A stretch of DNA of 64,000 nt from Stratiolaelaps scimitus (GCA_019614645.1 JABWDB010000001.1:15045501-15109500), one strand, 5' to 3'. Numbered from the stretch's first letter, positions 1 through 12,986 are shown. The notes: generated by a model from the sequence alone, not told the origin. Made by a program: numbers and translations.

Positions 1-68
1 AACATGGCCGAGAGTTCGATAATTATTCATTTGTGATTTTTGTTCTCTGTCCTGTTGTTACGTTCCAG

Positions 69-199
69 GCCGTATGGTATGGTGTGTGGCCCGATGCACC
101 GCCGAGGTCGTGTACAAACGACAGGGCTTCAATCGCACCGGGGACGTGTTCACCATCGATGGTGTCGGCCGGGTTGTGCACATGTTCAAGAGCATCTAA
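69..199 (+). CDS. Terminal coding exon of an unrecognised gene
   Basis: The exon begins after the acceptor TTCCAG at 63-68. It opens with two bases that complete a split codon, then encodes 42 residues starting RMVWCVARCTAEVV and ending HMFKSI before TAA at 197-199. Third codon positions are strongly C/G (GTG TAC, TTC AAT, GTG TTC ACC ATC), as expected of a real exon. The overlapping frame on the minus strand lacks this bias and has no splice sites. The product looks like a soluble, beta-rich C-terminus. I do not recognise the family. The rest of the gene lies upstream of the window. Confidence 0.55.
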
Positions 200-1024
200 A
201 CGGACATATCGATGTGCGCAAATCAACCCTAAGGGATGACCACAGAGCCAGATGGATTGTACACCCACGTTTCGTAACGAATACGTCCCTTGCTTGGTCT
301 CATCCAAGTCTGTAGCATAGAGAAACAACATCAGCAAAAGCGGCAAAGCCAGAAGCAGCAGCTGCAGGACAGATTGAAATGGAATCATCGACAACAACGA
401 CAATACGATGATGTCTCGTTGGCGGTTTGCATACCTGTGGCTGTTGTGCGCTCATCGACTGGCGTGTGAGACCGATGCGGTTCGCAGCTTGGAAAGTGTC
501 GCTTGCCACCATCCTTGGCGCCATCTATCTCTAACAACCTCTCACCAGAGGTCTCCTCCCATCAGCGACAGTCGTTGATCTCTGGACGCCGAAGAGTCAT
601 ACAGAATGAACCCAATGAATGTTTACGAAGAAAACGTTCGCGACACCAGTTGTTATTGTAACGGCGTCTCTAGATAGAGAGAGAGAGAGAGAGATGGCGA
701 GGAGGCGGAGATACCCGGGAGAGGATGGTAGACAATGAGGTAGCAGTAATGTTGAAGTGAATGGCATCTATGTAGAATGGGGAGACTTTCTTTCAAATTG
801 AAATCCTAAGAAACGCAAAAGGACAACGCGAGAGTAGAGAAGAGGCGGAGATCGCTACAAAAACCGACAATGGAGATCGCCACAGAGAGATGATAGAGCA
901 AGTCGTTATTTTGTATTTTTGTAAAGGTGTAGAAAGTGGGAAATTTCTCTCGTTCTTCGACAGCGATGGCATCAATCAGCCAGCGGCAGTAACCGCAGTC
1001 GAAAAACGCGGATCGACCGATAAA

Positions 1025-1055
1025 CGAACGGACGGACGGACGGACGGGCGAACGG
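1025..1055. repeat. (GGAC)n tetranucleotide tract
   Basis: About six imperfect copies of GGAC/GAACGGAC in tandem. Ordinary simple repeat. Confidence 0.8.
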
Positions 1056-1672
1056 ATAAACGCATAACAACCGTTAACGAAACACACATTACCATAGATG
1101 GTTACGGCAGCGGCAGCAGCAGCAACGGCCCGGTACATTGGCAATTGTGCCGCAAGCTGCGTATCGTAGTCGTCAGCGTCTACCATGTACACAATTTGGG
1201 ATACAGAGTGAAAAACAAAAAAAAACACACATACACACACACACATACATACTTTCAAATACACAGGGAGAGTACAAACAATGTATTTACTTTCCCTATA
1301 AACATAATACAATTGTACTTACAGTAGCACTGCAAGGCACATACAGATATAGACATATATACACACACACACGTACAGACACACGCATAGCTGTACTCAA
1401 AATCGAAAACAGTTTTATAAACGCCCCCCGGGGCGGAGGGGTTGATGACGAAAGACCGTCGACATACGACATTGGCCCGAGTGGCAATGATATGGAGTTC
1501 GATCGTCAATCGAAACGGAGAGGGAGGCGGCAAGGAGACAAAGAAAGAAACAGCTGACCGACTAACTCTTGCATTATTCTCGTATTGCTATACATTCATT
1601 CATTGATTCTGCGTCCGATGACTGCGCGTTGTAGCCGCAAACGGAGTTATTTTGCTTACGAGTTTTGAATAG

Positions 1673-1673
1673 T

Positions 1674-1718
<45 letters not shown>

Positions 1719-1721
1719 TAT
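1673..1721. repeat. (AT)n microsatellite
   Basis: Nearly pure TA dinucleotide run of about 49 bp, interrupted by single AAA and CA. It is the first of many long AT runs in the window. Confidence 0.9.
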
Positions 1722-2765
1722 GGATGAATGAAGAATATGTAGGAGAACGAGGAGGACTATTGTCAGCGTAAGATCGAGCGCTGATAATGCTATTACTATG
1801 ATGATGATGCTGATGATTATTATTGTAATACGGAACATTGCTAAGTATGTGAATAACAATGGATTATGAAGTATTCTAACTTATTAACGGGGAGAAGCAA
1901 GAGGTAAGGTGTGCACCGGGCAGACAACCCTTTCGAGAAAAGCGGCCGCGATCTTTGCATGTTTCTCAGTAAGACTGACAGACAAACAAACTTGGCCGAT
2001 ATATTTTTGGAATTTCGAGCTCGTTCGGTTGGCTGTCGACCCGATGCTGTGCGAATATATCTAATTGCTATATATTGACGCTTGATAAATCGGTCATTGT
2101 AAATTGCCACATTGTGATATCTGACGATTCGAAGGCAATCGCACTTCATCGAGGTCGCCCGAGAAGCCACAATGATCGTGTCCGCCTTTCTCCACATAAG
2201 CGGAAATAGCTGTTGCTGAGAGACTCTGCCCTGAGACGAACCCGGCCCGCAAATGCTATACAACATTGTAAATAATTTCGTTCATGTATTATTAGCCTCG
2301 CAGCTGGACCCAAACGGACGATCAGGGTAGCGGACAAAATGGTATATATATCGGATAGATCATGATGACATTGGTGAACGTCAAAATCATCGGACAGCGT
2401 TTTGCCCTCGTATTATTTTCGAAAATCCGACGCCTCAAGCCCAGCAAGTGTCCTTCGCATCTTGATAACTTCCGATCGGCCTGATTCTGTGTGGAGAGAG
2501 AGAGAGAGAGATAGAGAAGAGAGATGTCTGTAGAGAAGTAGCATGTTGTCACCATCGTCATATGATCGTTGCCATAATTTATACATATGATGTAAAAAAC
2601 AACAGTAACAATCAAATCTTGACATGATTACGAGATTGCAAGGCAGGATCAGGTCAACGTCCAGTTGTTCGTCTCGGTCGGAAGCTAGGCTGAGCAGAAC
2701 ATTCCATAAAATATAGCATAGGAAAACAATGGGTCCGGCTGCTATTCCGTTTGCCCCTGTTCGTT

Positions 2766-2813
2766 ATATAATAATAATAATAATACAATAACTATTATTA
2801 TTATTATTTTTCA
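2766..2813. repeat. Inverted (ATA)n/(TAT)n tract
   Basis: A run of ATA triplets is followed, after a short spacer, by a run of TAT triplets. The two halves are complementary and could form a hairpin of about 15 bp. Probably simple-repeat turnover. Confidence 0.7.
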
Positions 2814-4997
2814 CATTCATATTATTGCTATGAATATTACGATATATTGTGTCATGACCAGTAAATTAAGTAGGTATGCGTATACCATGGAGTGTAATAA
2901 GGCAGAAGAAGACGTCATCGATTAGCTACCTACTCCCTGCTACAGGAGTCAGTAGCCTAGACACGAGCTAACCTGCGAGCGCATGGCGTGAGATTGGTGG
3001 ATCGGGTTATCGTAAAACGAGCGATTTCGTGGCTAGCTGGATGTATTGAACTTGTAACCTCCGTTAACATGACGTTATTAAATGTTAACATGACGCTATT
3101 AATCTCCTCGTTCCATAGAATATCCAAAGCTATCAGGTGATATATCCAATGCGTTCTCTCAATGGGGCCTTGCCGACAATGTTGGCGCAGTCTATGCCAC
3201 GTCATCCAGCTGGTTCACTAAGCCGTTATCTCTTTTGCGGTACATGTTGGCGGTGTTGTTGTTGAGGCTGTCCTGAAAGACCGCATCGACCTGCTCAAGG
3301 TTGGTTTAGGTCGAGCATAGGAAGAGGTCAGGTTAGCAAAACGATGAAACAATATTTCTTTGACAAGAATACCATAATTTTGAAAGCGAGCCGGTTCGAA
3401 TACAGGCTCATAATGAATACGCGGTGGAATGGCATACTAATGATAATTAGAAGAACCTATAGAATAGAAATAGTATAATAATAACAGTAATAATAATAAT
3501 AATTACAAGAATGATAGCACTGTTTTTATGGCCCGAGAAGTGGATAGCAAGGTTTTTCTTGACTAGACAACAACACTAGCAAGTAAATACTAGAACGAGA
3601 GCTATTGTGACTCATGGCTGTTCACGATGTAATTGAACTAATTGGTGAGTTAGTATCCACGAAAATGGAAACACACTAATAAGATAAGAGTGAGTGAGCG
3701 ATCGATCTAGTATCCTAGTGATAACATTTCATTCTAGCTTCTATGGTCTTCCTTAAAGGCCTCTGCGCGGGGTAACGAGTCCCTTCGAAGCACGAGGTTC
3801 TTCACCGAATTTGGCTGTTGCTCTGCAGCGCAGAACACAAATCATGGGGTGATACCGGGGTGGATTCGCTTCATCTGCGCGTATTCGTCAGTATCCACAA
3901 CACGTAAATGGACAATGCTCCTACCCGTGTGCTACAAAAGAGTGTCCGCCTGTACAGCTTCTGCTGTTTTTTGCTTATGTAAGGCTGGCTTTAGGGGCTT
4001 CTTAAATTATATGTTTTTGTTTAATTTCTCGGTGAATACGAATATATGAGGCGGCCCGCTGGATAGATCCACCGATCCTTGGAAGCGGATAGCCTTCGTT
4101 GATTGACCCTGCCAAGGCCGACTACTATGACTTGTCAGCTAGATGTGCAGCTCACGACCGGCGGCATGGTAGCTCACGTATGATGAATGTGTATACAGCG
4201 TGCATTCAATGGCCTCTGACTTGACCCTTCTCGCTCTCTCTGAAGAGGACAATTGATCGGACCTAACAGGGTGGTAATTTTGCCACATTGTGATGTCCAT
4301 ATTTCGCATGCATGCATAGGACCCACAGAGTTGTTACCACCGATCGATTGTTCGAGCCTCGTGGGTCGTCCGTGAGCTGTAGACGATTTGACGCTGATAT
4401 CCGCTGGGGATCAACCCCCTTTCGGGTGGGTAGAAACGGATAGCCATGTTCATCCGAGTGAATGCGTCTATCAGCAATATCCGTCATTCGAACACGAATC
4501 AGTTGAAAGCGGTTACATTTGTTCATCTTAGTTTGACCATGTTCGGTTACCTGAAAATATGCGGATACTCGCTTTCGGCATCTACCACCCTATCATCGGC
4601 ATAGGAGTCTGCCCCAGCAAGGAACGGGCCGCATGTGGACTCTTAGGTCAATCGGGCGGAGGGGTTGAATGGGCTTAACACACATACACCCACATCTGTA
4701 TCCCGGCCAACAGAACAATATCTGAGAAGAATTTTTCCTCACCCGCCGATCCTCAACGCCATGCTAATGAGTCCCCATTAGCATTCATTTGTTCATTCAC
4801 TGGTCAGTTCCTCCTCATCGATCGATATCGGATTTTTACTCCAGGAGTCTTCAAATACAGCCAGTGTCAGAGAAACGGTGCGTAACGGACGCCCCCGTAC
4901 ACCTCGTTATTCAAACGCATCGTACTCGTACTTTGTCAATCATTGCTCTAAGTTACGTTACAGTAGTTTGGCAAAAATCGATTATTGCAGAAATTGC

Positions 4998-5016
4998 CCA
5001 CACACACACACACACA
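4998..5016. repeat. (CA)n microsatellite
   Basis: About nine CA repeats. Confidence 0.85.
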
Positions 5017-5500
5017 TGAGTCAGCTCAATAACTGTGTCTATATTTCGTCGATTTAGTTACTTATACTTATTTATCAACGTGTACTCGCTTCCGTTACTA
5101 GACGATTGCTGCAGACACCGGCCAGTATGATATTAACCGAGTTAGCCATTCTAATCGTCCAGCGCCACCAAACAACCAAATGACGCGTACCATCCTCGTC
5201 AACATTGTTACCCCTGCACATCTGGTTGAACATCAATAAATTGTCGGCGTACACCGGACAAATAGGAGCGTCGGCGAATGCAATAGCAACTATCGTTTAC
5301 GAAATAGACAGATGAAGGGACCGCATTGAAGTTAATCGATAACGTCTCCATTGACGAAATAAAATGAGGCCAATTAACGACGCGGCGACGTGAAATGGGG
5401 AAGATTTCTTACATCGTGGTTATATTACACCTCCCACATAACATGGGACAATTGGGATATTTATGATTTACACACACATGTCGTTAGCTGCTTGATGCAG

Positions 5501-5529
5501 ATAATAATAATAATAATAATAATAATAAT
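5501..5529. repeat. (ATA)n microsatellite
   Basis: About nine ATA/AAT repeats. A second ATA-rich patch at about 5679-5714 is a tandem duplication of an 18-bp unit built on AATAATAGTAATAATATT. Confidence 0.85.
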
Positions 5530-6048
5530 CATTCAGCTGAAAGATTATTAGCGGTTGCATAGCATTGTTGGTGGGTGTTCTCGAACATCATAGGTTTTTT
5601 ATCCGGACACGGCGGTATCTAGTGAATAGGAGCACGGTTTTGCAGTCGAATAATTGGTGCCGGTCGAACTACAATGATAATAATAGTAATAATATTAATA
5701 ATAGTAATAATATTAATACTTACAATGATAAATAAGCGCGCGTCAACCAACACTCAATTGTGATTGCCCAAGACCTCCTCCGTATACAGCTTGTATAAAC
5801 AATGTAAACCCAAGAAGCAAATAGATTTTAGCTACCGCAAATAAGCGAATACGCATTCGACTCGTGTTTTCATTCAACGAACAGTAAATGTACTAAGTAA
5901 ATAGGTCGGTTGCATTGAAATGAGCCACTGCTGACTGGAAATCACTTAGGTCACGGTGGTGCTGATTCGTGGTAGGTATCTACTTTCACCGCGTACATTC
6001 TACTTATGTATAATATATAGCATCGTTCAGCTCGTTCAGGTTGCTCGG

Positions 6049-6082
6049 CTTGTGATTCAAACACGCGTCTTGTGATTCAAAC
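6049..6082. repeat. Two-copy 20-bp direct repeat
   Basis: CTTGTGATTCAAAC occurs at 6049-6062 and again at 6069-6082, giving a 20-bp period. Only two copies are seen. Probably a local duplication. Confidence 0.7.
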
Positions 6083-8276
6083 GGTTGTCCGCTTTGCCGA
6101 GGCAAAAGCTATCGTTATTAAATATACGTTGTTTAGGTGTTTGTGTGTGCTATCACATGTGGATGTCATTTCACCAACTTCATCTGGATGTGAATGTATC
6201 GCGATGTCCAGGTTTGTATTGTCGAGTACTGGGTCATCCTTTCGCACGACTGAAGGAAATGAAAGTTCTGCCAGGGTAACATCAATAAAGGTTGGTTAAA
6301 TTCCATAGATCTCAACAAGCTTATTATATAAACAGGGCTGATTATCATGAAACCCTCCGTGTTGCCATCTTCTCTGTAGCTCCCCTTATATATATAGATA
6401 TATGCAATTCTATTTGGTATATTTCTGTTTGTTTATTTATTGTGACTAGAATCAGTACGATGGACTCTCTGTTTAGGTTCAACGACGGAATCTTTATCGA
6501 ACTTCATGGTTACTCTATATCCGTTGTGTGATCATCTAGCTTTGTTTCGCTCAAAAATGTGATTCAAGAAAACAAATATATCATTTGTTTCGATTTACGC
6601 CAATCAACTTTTTCTTAGTGGTGCAGACGCGCACTCGTATACCTTACAGCCACTGAAGTACAGCCATTGTGTATAACAGTCAAAATGTATCTTACATTGT
6701 ACTAGCTAAGCTTTGCTGAATATCTATATAACATATAATGTAAATACATTAATCAATGTACATACCAATGCAATCTTAGCATACGCTATCTCCATCAAAA
6801 GTAATATACGATTCCAACCTAAATCTCACTATATACTCTCGAACTCGAGAACACACCCTCTATACGCTACTGTATGCGGAGGCCGCAGGGTTCGAGCAAC
6901 CGTGAAGTGCCACATACGTACTCTGCTCTGTTCCTGTTTTTTGATCAATTTCACCGATTTCTCAAGAGCTGCGCAAGCTGAATGTTTTCAAGGTCTGCGC
7001 AGTCATCCACGCAACCACATGCAGTTAAATTGTCGACAGGTAAAGGGGCAATGAAGTCAATGAAACTGAAATATCGAATGAACTCGAACTTGTTCGCTGG
7101 AAAAAAAATGGTGTTTGTTGGCTAGCCATCCGCTGAAAGCAAGAAAAAATTGAAAATATACAGATTCAGATTAATCCGTTTCCTCGTGTGTGGGTGTGTC
7201 TGTGTCGACGTATTTCTTCAACTGCTTTATTCGATGCTAACCAAATAAAAGTAGATCAGTCTCTAATTTGTCTACTTCGGATGTGTCTCATCTAGTGCTG
7301 TCCGTGCTTGGATGAAAGGCCACACCAAGTGGGTTGATTGCTCGGTAAAATCTCTCAGTGCTTCGTCTATTTAGTCCATATACAGTCGACGCTGAGGGGG
7401 TTGAATGATTACAACGGTTGTTATTGTGACTGAATGTATTTGTGCACGAAAAGGATCGCTCTCAAATGATGCACACACCCCTTTCGAGCCACGCCAGCTG
7501 TGTCTGGTGACTCAGGGGCGAAGATTCGGGTTACTGGTTTTTAGAGCAAAGGTAAAAACATTTAATATGTGTGTTAGTTGTGTCATTTGATTGATCTAAT
7601 AAGAGATGAGCGTTAAAGCGTAACTAAGTTCAAGCTGTCAAAAATAAAGTAACCGTCTACATAATATCTAGATATATATACTACATATCTATACTTAATA
7701 CCATGGGCGTTCTGATAAAAATTAGAAAATCTGACATAAGTTGACAATGATAGCATATGCATGCGATCAAAGTACACAGCCCTGATTCAGTCTCTGCTAT
7801 ATCGTCGATCCCAGCTGGACATCCCGATGAGAACCTTTAGGCCTTGTGTCTAACCTAGATATCGCTAGGTCTAACTTACGATTTTATAACCCCAGTGCCT
7901 GCGAGGTCACTATTCTTACGCTTAATTTATCAATCTAGAATGTTTGCTTGTCTGCCGTAAACACACATGGTCACGATTCATATTATGTAAAGCTAAAAAG
8001 GGCTATGTCCACACACAGCATTAGCAGCAGCAGCAACCGTGGCATTCCCACAACAATTTAATCTTTCATCACTTTTCTTGTTAAGGCAAAAAATCCATCA
8101 AGTTGGAACTTCAACTAAAAGATGAATTATCATTTTCACATGCAACTAGTGTCCTATGATGACGTGTTGTACCACGGTCGAAATTGAATACGCCACGTTG
8201 CCACGTACGACATCACCGTCACCGGGAGCACTCATCATCGTGAGAAGACCACGGCCACCCGCTAGAACAAAATAAT

Positions 8277-8278
<2 letters not shown>

Positions 8279-8307
<29 letters not shown>
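8279..8307. repeat. (CAG)n microsatellite
   Basis: About nine to ten CAG repeats, some 200 bp upstream of the micropeptide start at 8508. They may lie in its leader. The frame that reaches 8508 has a stop at 8415-8417, so they are not translated with it. Confidence 0.85.
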
Positions 8308-8310
<3 letters not shown>

Positions 8311-8507
8311 AGAACGAGCGGATAGGTGGGGGCTTTTGCTTGCGTGGTCAAGCTAACTGAGAAGTACCCAATGATAGTCTACTCATCGCGAGTGGGGTAG
8401 ATAGTTGCAGAAGGTGACAGTCATCACGAGACAGGTTTCACACGGCCTCTATTGCACTAATCGTCATACGGGATTGGATAGAAAATTGTCACAACAATCA
8501 GAATGAC

Positions 8508-8606
8508 ATGACCACACTGCTGAATACCATGACACTGGTGGCTGTTGCCGGACTGTTGTGGTGGTGGACCCAGTGGCAGAAGAGGAGAATAATGGCGGGA
8601 ACGCCG
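8508..8606 (+). CDS. Candidate first coding exon of a membrane micropeptide
   Basis: ATG at 8508 opens 33 codons ending ATG GCG GGA ACG CCG, directly followed by the donor GTAAGG (phase 0). The peptide begins MTTLLNTMTLVAVAGLLWWW, one hydrophobic membrane segment (about residues 4-20), then a basic stretch QKRRIMAGTP. An ATG five bases upstream terminates at once. The frame is open back to 8418, so an upstream acceptor such as the CAG at 8499-8501 is possible and the ATG may be internal. Joined to the exon at 9239 it gives a 52-residue single-pass protein. I recognise no family. The tryptophan-rich anchor plus basic flank resembles signal-anchored small ER or mitochondrial proteins, which is inference only. 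Confidence 0.4.
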
Positions 8607-8921
8607 GTAAGGAAATCCGTTATATTTCACATATGGCGAGTTATGTGTTTGCGTGTGTGCACTGCCCCTGTGAGCGTTTGCATTTGGGCATTGCAGAACA
8701 GATGTTCATCGCTGGTCCACGAACTTTCCACTGTGAATTTCTATCTGGGTGGATAGTGGTCAGCGGCTATACAGGAGGTATTTGCAACTTGGCAGTGGGC
8801 ATTTACTGTAATAAAATAATGTGACATACTTACATATAGTATATTCGGTTGGCTTGCATATATTCCAGACCGCTTCCAACAGTGGACTTAAAGCATCGAG
8901 CTCTTCATCTCGAGTACAGTC

Positions 8922-8983
8922 TCAATTGATTAGCATGGAAGTAGAGAAACCGTTAGTACTCTACTTTCATGCTAATCAATTGA
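8922..8983. other. Long perfect-like hairpin (pre-miRNA-like)
   Basis: Left arm 8922-8946 (begins TCAATTGATTAGCATGGAAG) pairs with right arm 8959-8983, with a single mismatch in 25 positions and a 12-base loop. It lies in the proposed intron 8607-9238. It is not a simple repeat. Size and shape fit a microRNA precursor, or a foldback left by a mobile element. No expression evidence is available. Confidence 0.6.
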
Positions 8984-9238
8984 TCTCCGGCGTGGAAGGG
9001 CGACCACCAAAAGAAGAAGGGTAGTACTAGCCCTATTGATTGGGGTTGTTCAAAGAAGATTCCTTCGACGTATTCGTTGAAGATGCGGGATCGTCTGTGA
9101 AGTCATTGAACTGCCATCTATCTTGATACTGTTATTGCATCTGGATATTACGCGTTTGAATCAACGTCGACATGCAGGGCTGATCAATCGTCTATTTCGA
9201 TATCAATTCTATTTGTCTTTCCCCGCTCCCGCCGGCAG

Positions 9239-9298
9239 GTGGAGCAGCTGTCGTTACTTGGGCCGCGATTCGGAGCTACGTTCGCCTCGGAATTCTAA
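9239..9298 (+). CDS. Candidate last coding exon of the membrane micropeptide
   Basis: The acceptor is strong: a pyrimidine run TTTCCCCGCTCCCGCC ends in GGCAG at 9238. Read in phase 0, matching the donor at 8607, the exon gives VEQLSLLGPRFGATFASEF and TAA at 9296-9298. A different frame of the same stretch is hydrophobic (GAAVVTWAAIRSYVRL) but would need a phase-1 or phase-2 upstream donor. Phase agreement favours the short ending. Total product is 52 residues. Function unknown. Confidence 0.38.
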   Translation: MEQLSLLGPRFGATFASEF

Positions 9299-11855
9299 TT
9301 GTCTGTGTAGGCGGGGTATGTGTTCATTTATTTATTTATTTATAATACATGTATATTCTAATATGCGCTTGTTGCAAAAACAAATAGCAAATGACAACTA
9401 TATGAACGCTGTATCTGGGTGCGTGTGTGTGTGTGTGTGAATAAGAAGTATAATAGCTTGTTTTCAGATAGCGTAGAAAGAGTATAACGTTTACGTACGA
9501 CCGTCAAAAAGTTTTACACAGTTTTACGTATACTTTTTCAACCTATGTGATATTCTGCATTAGGTAGCGCTCAGAATTGCAACTGCTGTGGGTAGGAACG
9601 AAGAAGAATTAGAGGTCTAGGTAGCGACCGACCCATAACAATGCGATTCCCGCGTACGTAAACGCTGATCTACACATTCGAGTTAGGCCACACTACGCCT
9701 TTCTCTTGACGCGTTTTATAAGCCTTCTGTGCACATACATAATATAAATACAGCCATCTATGTAAATAAGACGGAGGATGCTCCCGGCTGTTCGTAGCGC
9801 GTTGCCTCATTGACCAACAAAGCTAAGCTACTGTTCTTACTCTACATAAAGGCAGTCAGTCAAACGAACTAGTCAGTCAAACCCATATATATATATGTAT
9901 ATACATACATACATATATATAGTCAGCCAAGATTAATCAATACGGAGAGGCGAGCTTTGTCGGCAGCCCCGAAAAGTTCTGCCCAAATGCGGCGTGTTTA
10001 TTCGTACACATGATGTGGGCGGGATCGTCACATTAAAAACAAGCACATCGGTAGCGTCTCGTGGGTGATGATTAAGCGGCTGCGATCTCTCCTTGGGCGG
10101 TTAGCGTGTGAAAGATGCGTGTTTTGCGTAGAAAGCTGAAGGATTATTTATGGCGGTGTTATTGACATGTATTTTCGACCATGGCTGAGTGACATAACAA
10201 GAGGGACCGGCTCGACCGACCCGTCGATGGTGGCACCAGATTCTGCATTTTTGTCTATAACGCTTTCCGTTAATTTCAAGATATAGAAAAAAAAGCAACC
10301 CTGTGTCAGAGCCCAGATTTTAGGGTCGACACAGCTCGGTCCGTCGTTGCTGCTGTTATCCCGTTAAAACATAACGAAAGTATTGTAGAAAGTCTATCGA
10401 ACGGACGCGGTTGGAAGGGTAAAAATAAGGATATATCTAATTCGCGTCAACACGCGTTCATTATGAGGCAATATTAAAAATTGTTGTATTTTCCCTTATG
10501 GATATATATATATGTGTGTGTAGAGGGAGAAAGAGAGAGAGAGTTACAAACTACATATAATTCATGGATTCTGCATACTCAGACAGTTGAGTCAAATTAA
10601 AATCGACTTCTCTTGTTCCCACCCATTGTTATCACATTTGGTTTCAATATATTCTACATATATGAATAAGATATAATGCGATACAATTCAATACTCGTTA
10701 TTTGTTATACAAGCAAAGGCGAAACGAAGCGTGATGTCTCTATGTTCTTGCGCGGGCTAAGCGATGGGCACGCCACGCACATTGTTTGTTAACACATGTT
10801 TTTGTTGTTCCTTCTGTTGGTCGTATGCTTAATTCGCTTCTGGTGATCGCAGGAGATCGCAGTTGTTCCGGGCAGGTATGGTCGTAGAGCAAACTGTTGT
10901 GGCTGCTCATCGGGAACCTTTGAGATTTGTTGGCTGTTCTTTAACCAATCAAAAATAAGGAAATATGACTGGACCTAGGATATCGTGGATTCGATACCGG
11001 ATCGCGAGCTTAGCAAGCTCAACCCCGCTAAGGTTCAAGGACTTCAGCCTATTGGTCAGCTTCAGAATTGCTGCTCGTTGCGTAGATCAATATCAACCCT
11101 TGCATCGGATGCACTGCCAATATAAAAGTAAGATCCCGGTAGAGAAGTATGCACTATTTTCCTGTAGATCACCTGTACGGCATATTTCGCTGAGGGATGT
11201 GCTGTGAACGACGATCTATTCCATTACACAAACAACTCAGTGGTGATGTTTTGCCATCGACAAAAGCAGGCGCTATTGACGGTAGGTGAACAATCAATCC
11301 ACTCGCTAAGTCTAAGCGAACGGCCACCGTCTTCCCATCGCAAAACACGTTGCACTGCGATTGGCTCCAGAGAGAATTGACGAAACAGACGTCGTTGACA
11401 GGCCCCGACCGCGTAGTCACGCCGAAGACAGACTGTGAAAAGCGGCGAGTAATGCGGGTTTGCGATATTTATTTATATATATATATATATATAGCGTGCT
11501 GACAGTGACTTCTGCCAGAAAAGCGTAGCATTTGCTGCTAATGGAATTGATCTATCCTGGTGGAACTATCGAGCAGATATGTTTCAACAGAGCGTTGAAA
11601 ATAGTCATCAGCAGCTGGTGCCAAATTCCTGCCACTCGACGCCCAACTGCGATCCGCACTGCGAGCCAAATTGAGTCTTCTTTATTCTTTTCTTCATTTT
11701 ATTTATACAATACCTGAGCGTCGCCAGCGTTAACGAGCGAGGAAAAAGACACGAGCGTTACGCAACGTCAAACGAGGAACATTGTACTCGTCCATTAATA
11801 AACCGGGCGGAGAGCTGACGAACGCAAAACAAACTAGAAACAGTATCCCCCTCCC

Positions 11856-11888
<33 letters not shown>

Positions 11889-12986
11889 TATAGATTAATC
11901 GCAGAGCTCCTGATCGTTAGCCATGTGATCGTTGTGCGGTGGTGTGGGGAATTTCTGTGATACCGTCCCGTCAGGCTGGCGGATGCCGTATAATAATGAT
12001 GCTGTTAATTATTAGAATTTCAGAGGGCGCGCCTGAGAGAAGATACGAAATCTTTGCCGGTGATAAGTGTGTGCGTGTGTGTGCGAGTGTATATAAGGTC
12101 CATTCATTCGAACTAGTATTCCTAGATTAGCTTTCTAATATGACTTGCTTGTCTTTGATACATTTAAGAACAAGGGCTGGGTCGACTTCTGCTGTCCTGT
12201 TCGTTCAGGCAATGAATGCCATGTTCACCAGCCATAATGCACAGCGGATGGGAATATAAATCGAATGTGAACTTAATGAAACTATTTAGAATTGAGCTAG
12301 AATTTACGCCTTGGGAAAAATATCGTTGGTCTGTTCTTGTGCCAACACCATACACAATATGCTTACGCTGATCTGCCATTAACCAAGTGCGGCAGTGCCT
12401 TAGTGTAATTCTTAGCTTCCATGTCGATATTTAGTAATGCACTCACAGCAACGATGCAATCATTTGACATATAGTTAGTCATGTTTTTGTGGCGCCGTGT
12501 TATTCCTGCAGTCTTTTTCGATAGCTCCGAATAACCGAATGAACGTTTCGATTATCAGCTTTGCATGTAGAGTAGTGGTGCAAACTGAACTAATTAGCGA
12601 AGCACACTTGGTAGATGACTGATCGAGTATGTAATTAATATCGTTATGTCCAAACAATCCAATGTCTCTAAAAGCAGCTTGCAATACCGCGCTGGAGAGG
12701 AGATCCCTGTCATCGTTCGATTAACACAGAAATCGTTCACCATGAAATCACCGGCAGATTGTTTATGCGATTCTCTTCAATCATATTTCCCAACCCTTTA
12801 CCGAACGATCATCGGCTTCGTTTCTGGTACGACTTCACATTAGTGGAAATTGAGAAATAAATATAATTTGATGCACAACCACATAAAAATAATAACAATA
12901 ATGCCAACAATACCCAATCTCACACAATCGGGATTTGAGGCTAGCGATCACGTAATCAGCCTACGACTGAAGGGTGACACTTTCCA
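9299..12986. other. Gene-poor stretch with simple repeats
   Basis: Contains (GT)n at about 9421-9439, AT runs at about 9886-9921 and 11474-11493, GA at about 10528-10542, and AT at 11856-11892. One frame, 11519-11674 plus strand, follows a fair acceptor (TTCTGCCAG) and ends in a cysteine-bearing tail. It is discussed in the findings and not called here. No other gene seen. Confidence 0.5.
11856..11892. repeat. (AT)n microsatellite
   Basis: About 37 bp of AT with one CA interruption. A second run sits at 11474-11493. Confidence 0.9.

Larger units (their letters stand above)
200..8417. other. Gene-poor stretch: 3' flank, intron or spacer
   Basis: No exon here passes my test of open frame plus splice sites plus codon bias. 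The first kilobase after the stop at 199 may be 3' untranslated sequence, but there is no clear AATAAA close by. The stretch holds simple repeats: GA at about 681-695, GGAC, AT, CA, AAT, ATA and CAG tracts. A short stem at about 3398-3420 (gagcc/ggctc) encloses a GGTTCGAAT motif resembling a tRNA T-arm, but no other tRNA arm is visible. Confidence 0.5.

Noticed and set aside
23..403. Minus-strand 126-codon frame with hydrophobic N-terminus
   Set aside because: Overlaps the plus-strand exon at 69-199, which has the acceptor and the C/G codon bias; the minus frame has neither.
3398..3420. Stem gagcc/ggctc around GGTTCGAAT
   Set aside because: Resembles a tRNA T-arm only; no D or anticodon arm upstream.
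9239..9315. Hydrophobic frame GAAVVTWAAIRSYVRLGILI…
   Set aside because: Needs a donor in another phase; the only nearby good donor (8607) is phase 0 and gives the short ending instead.
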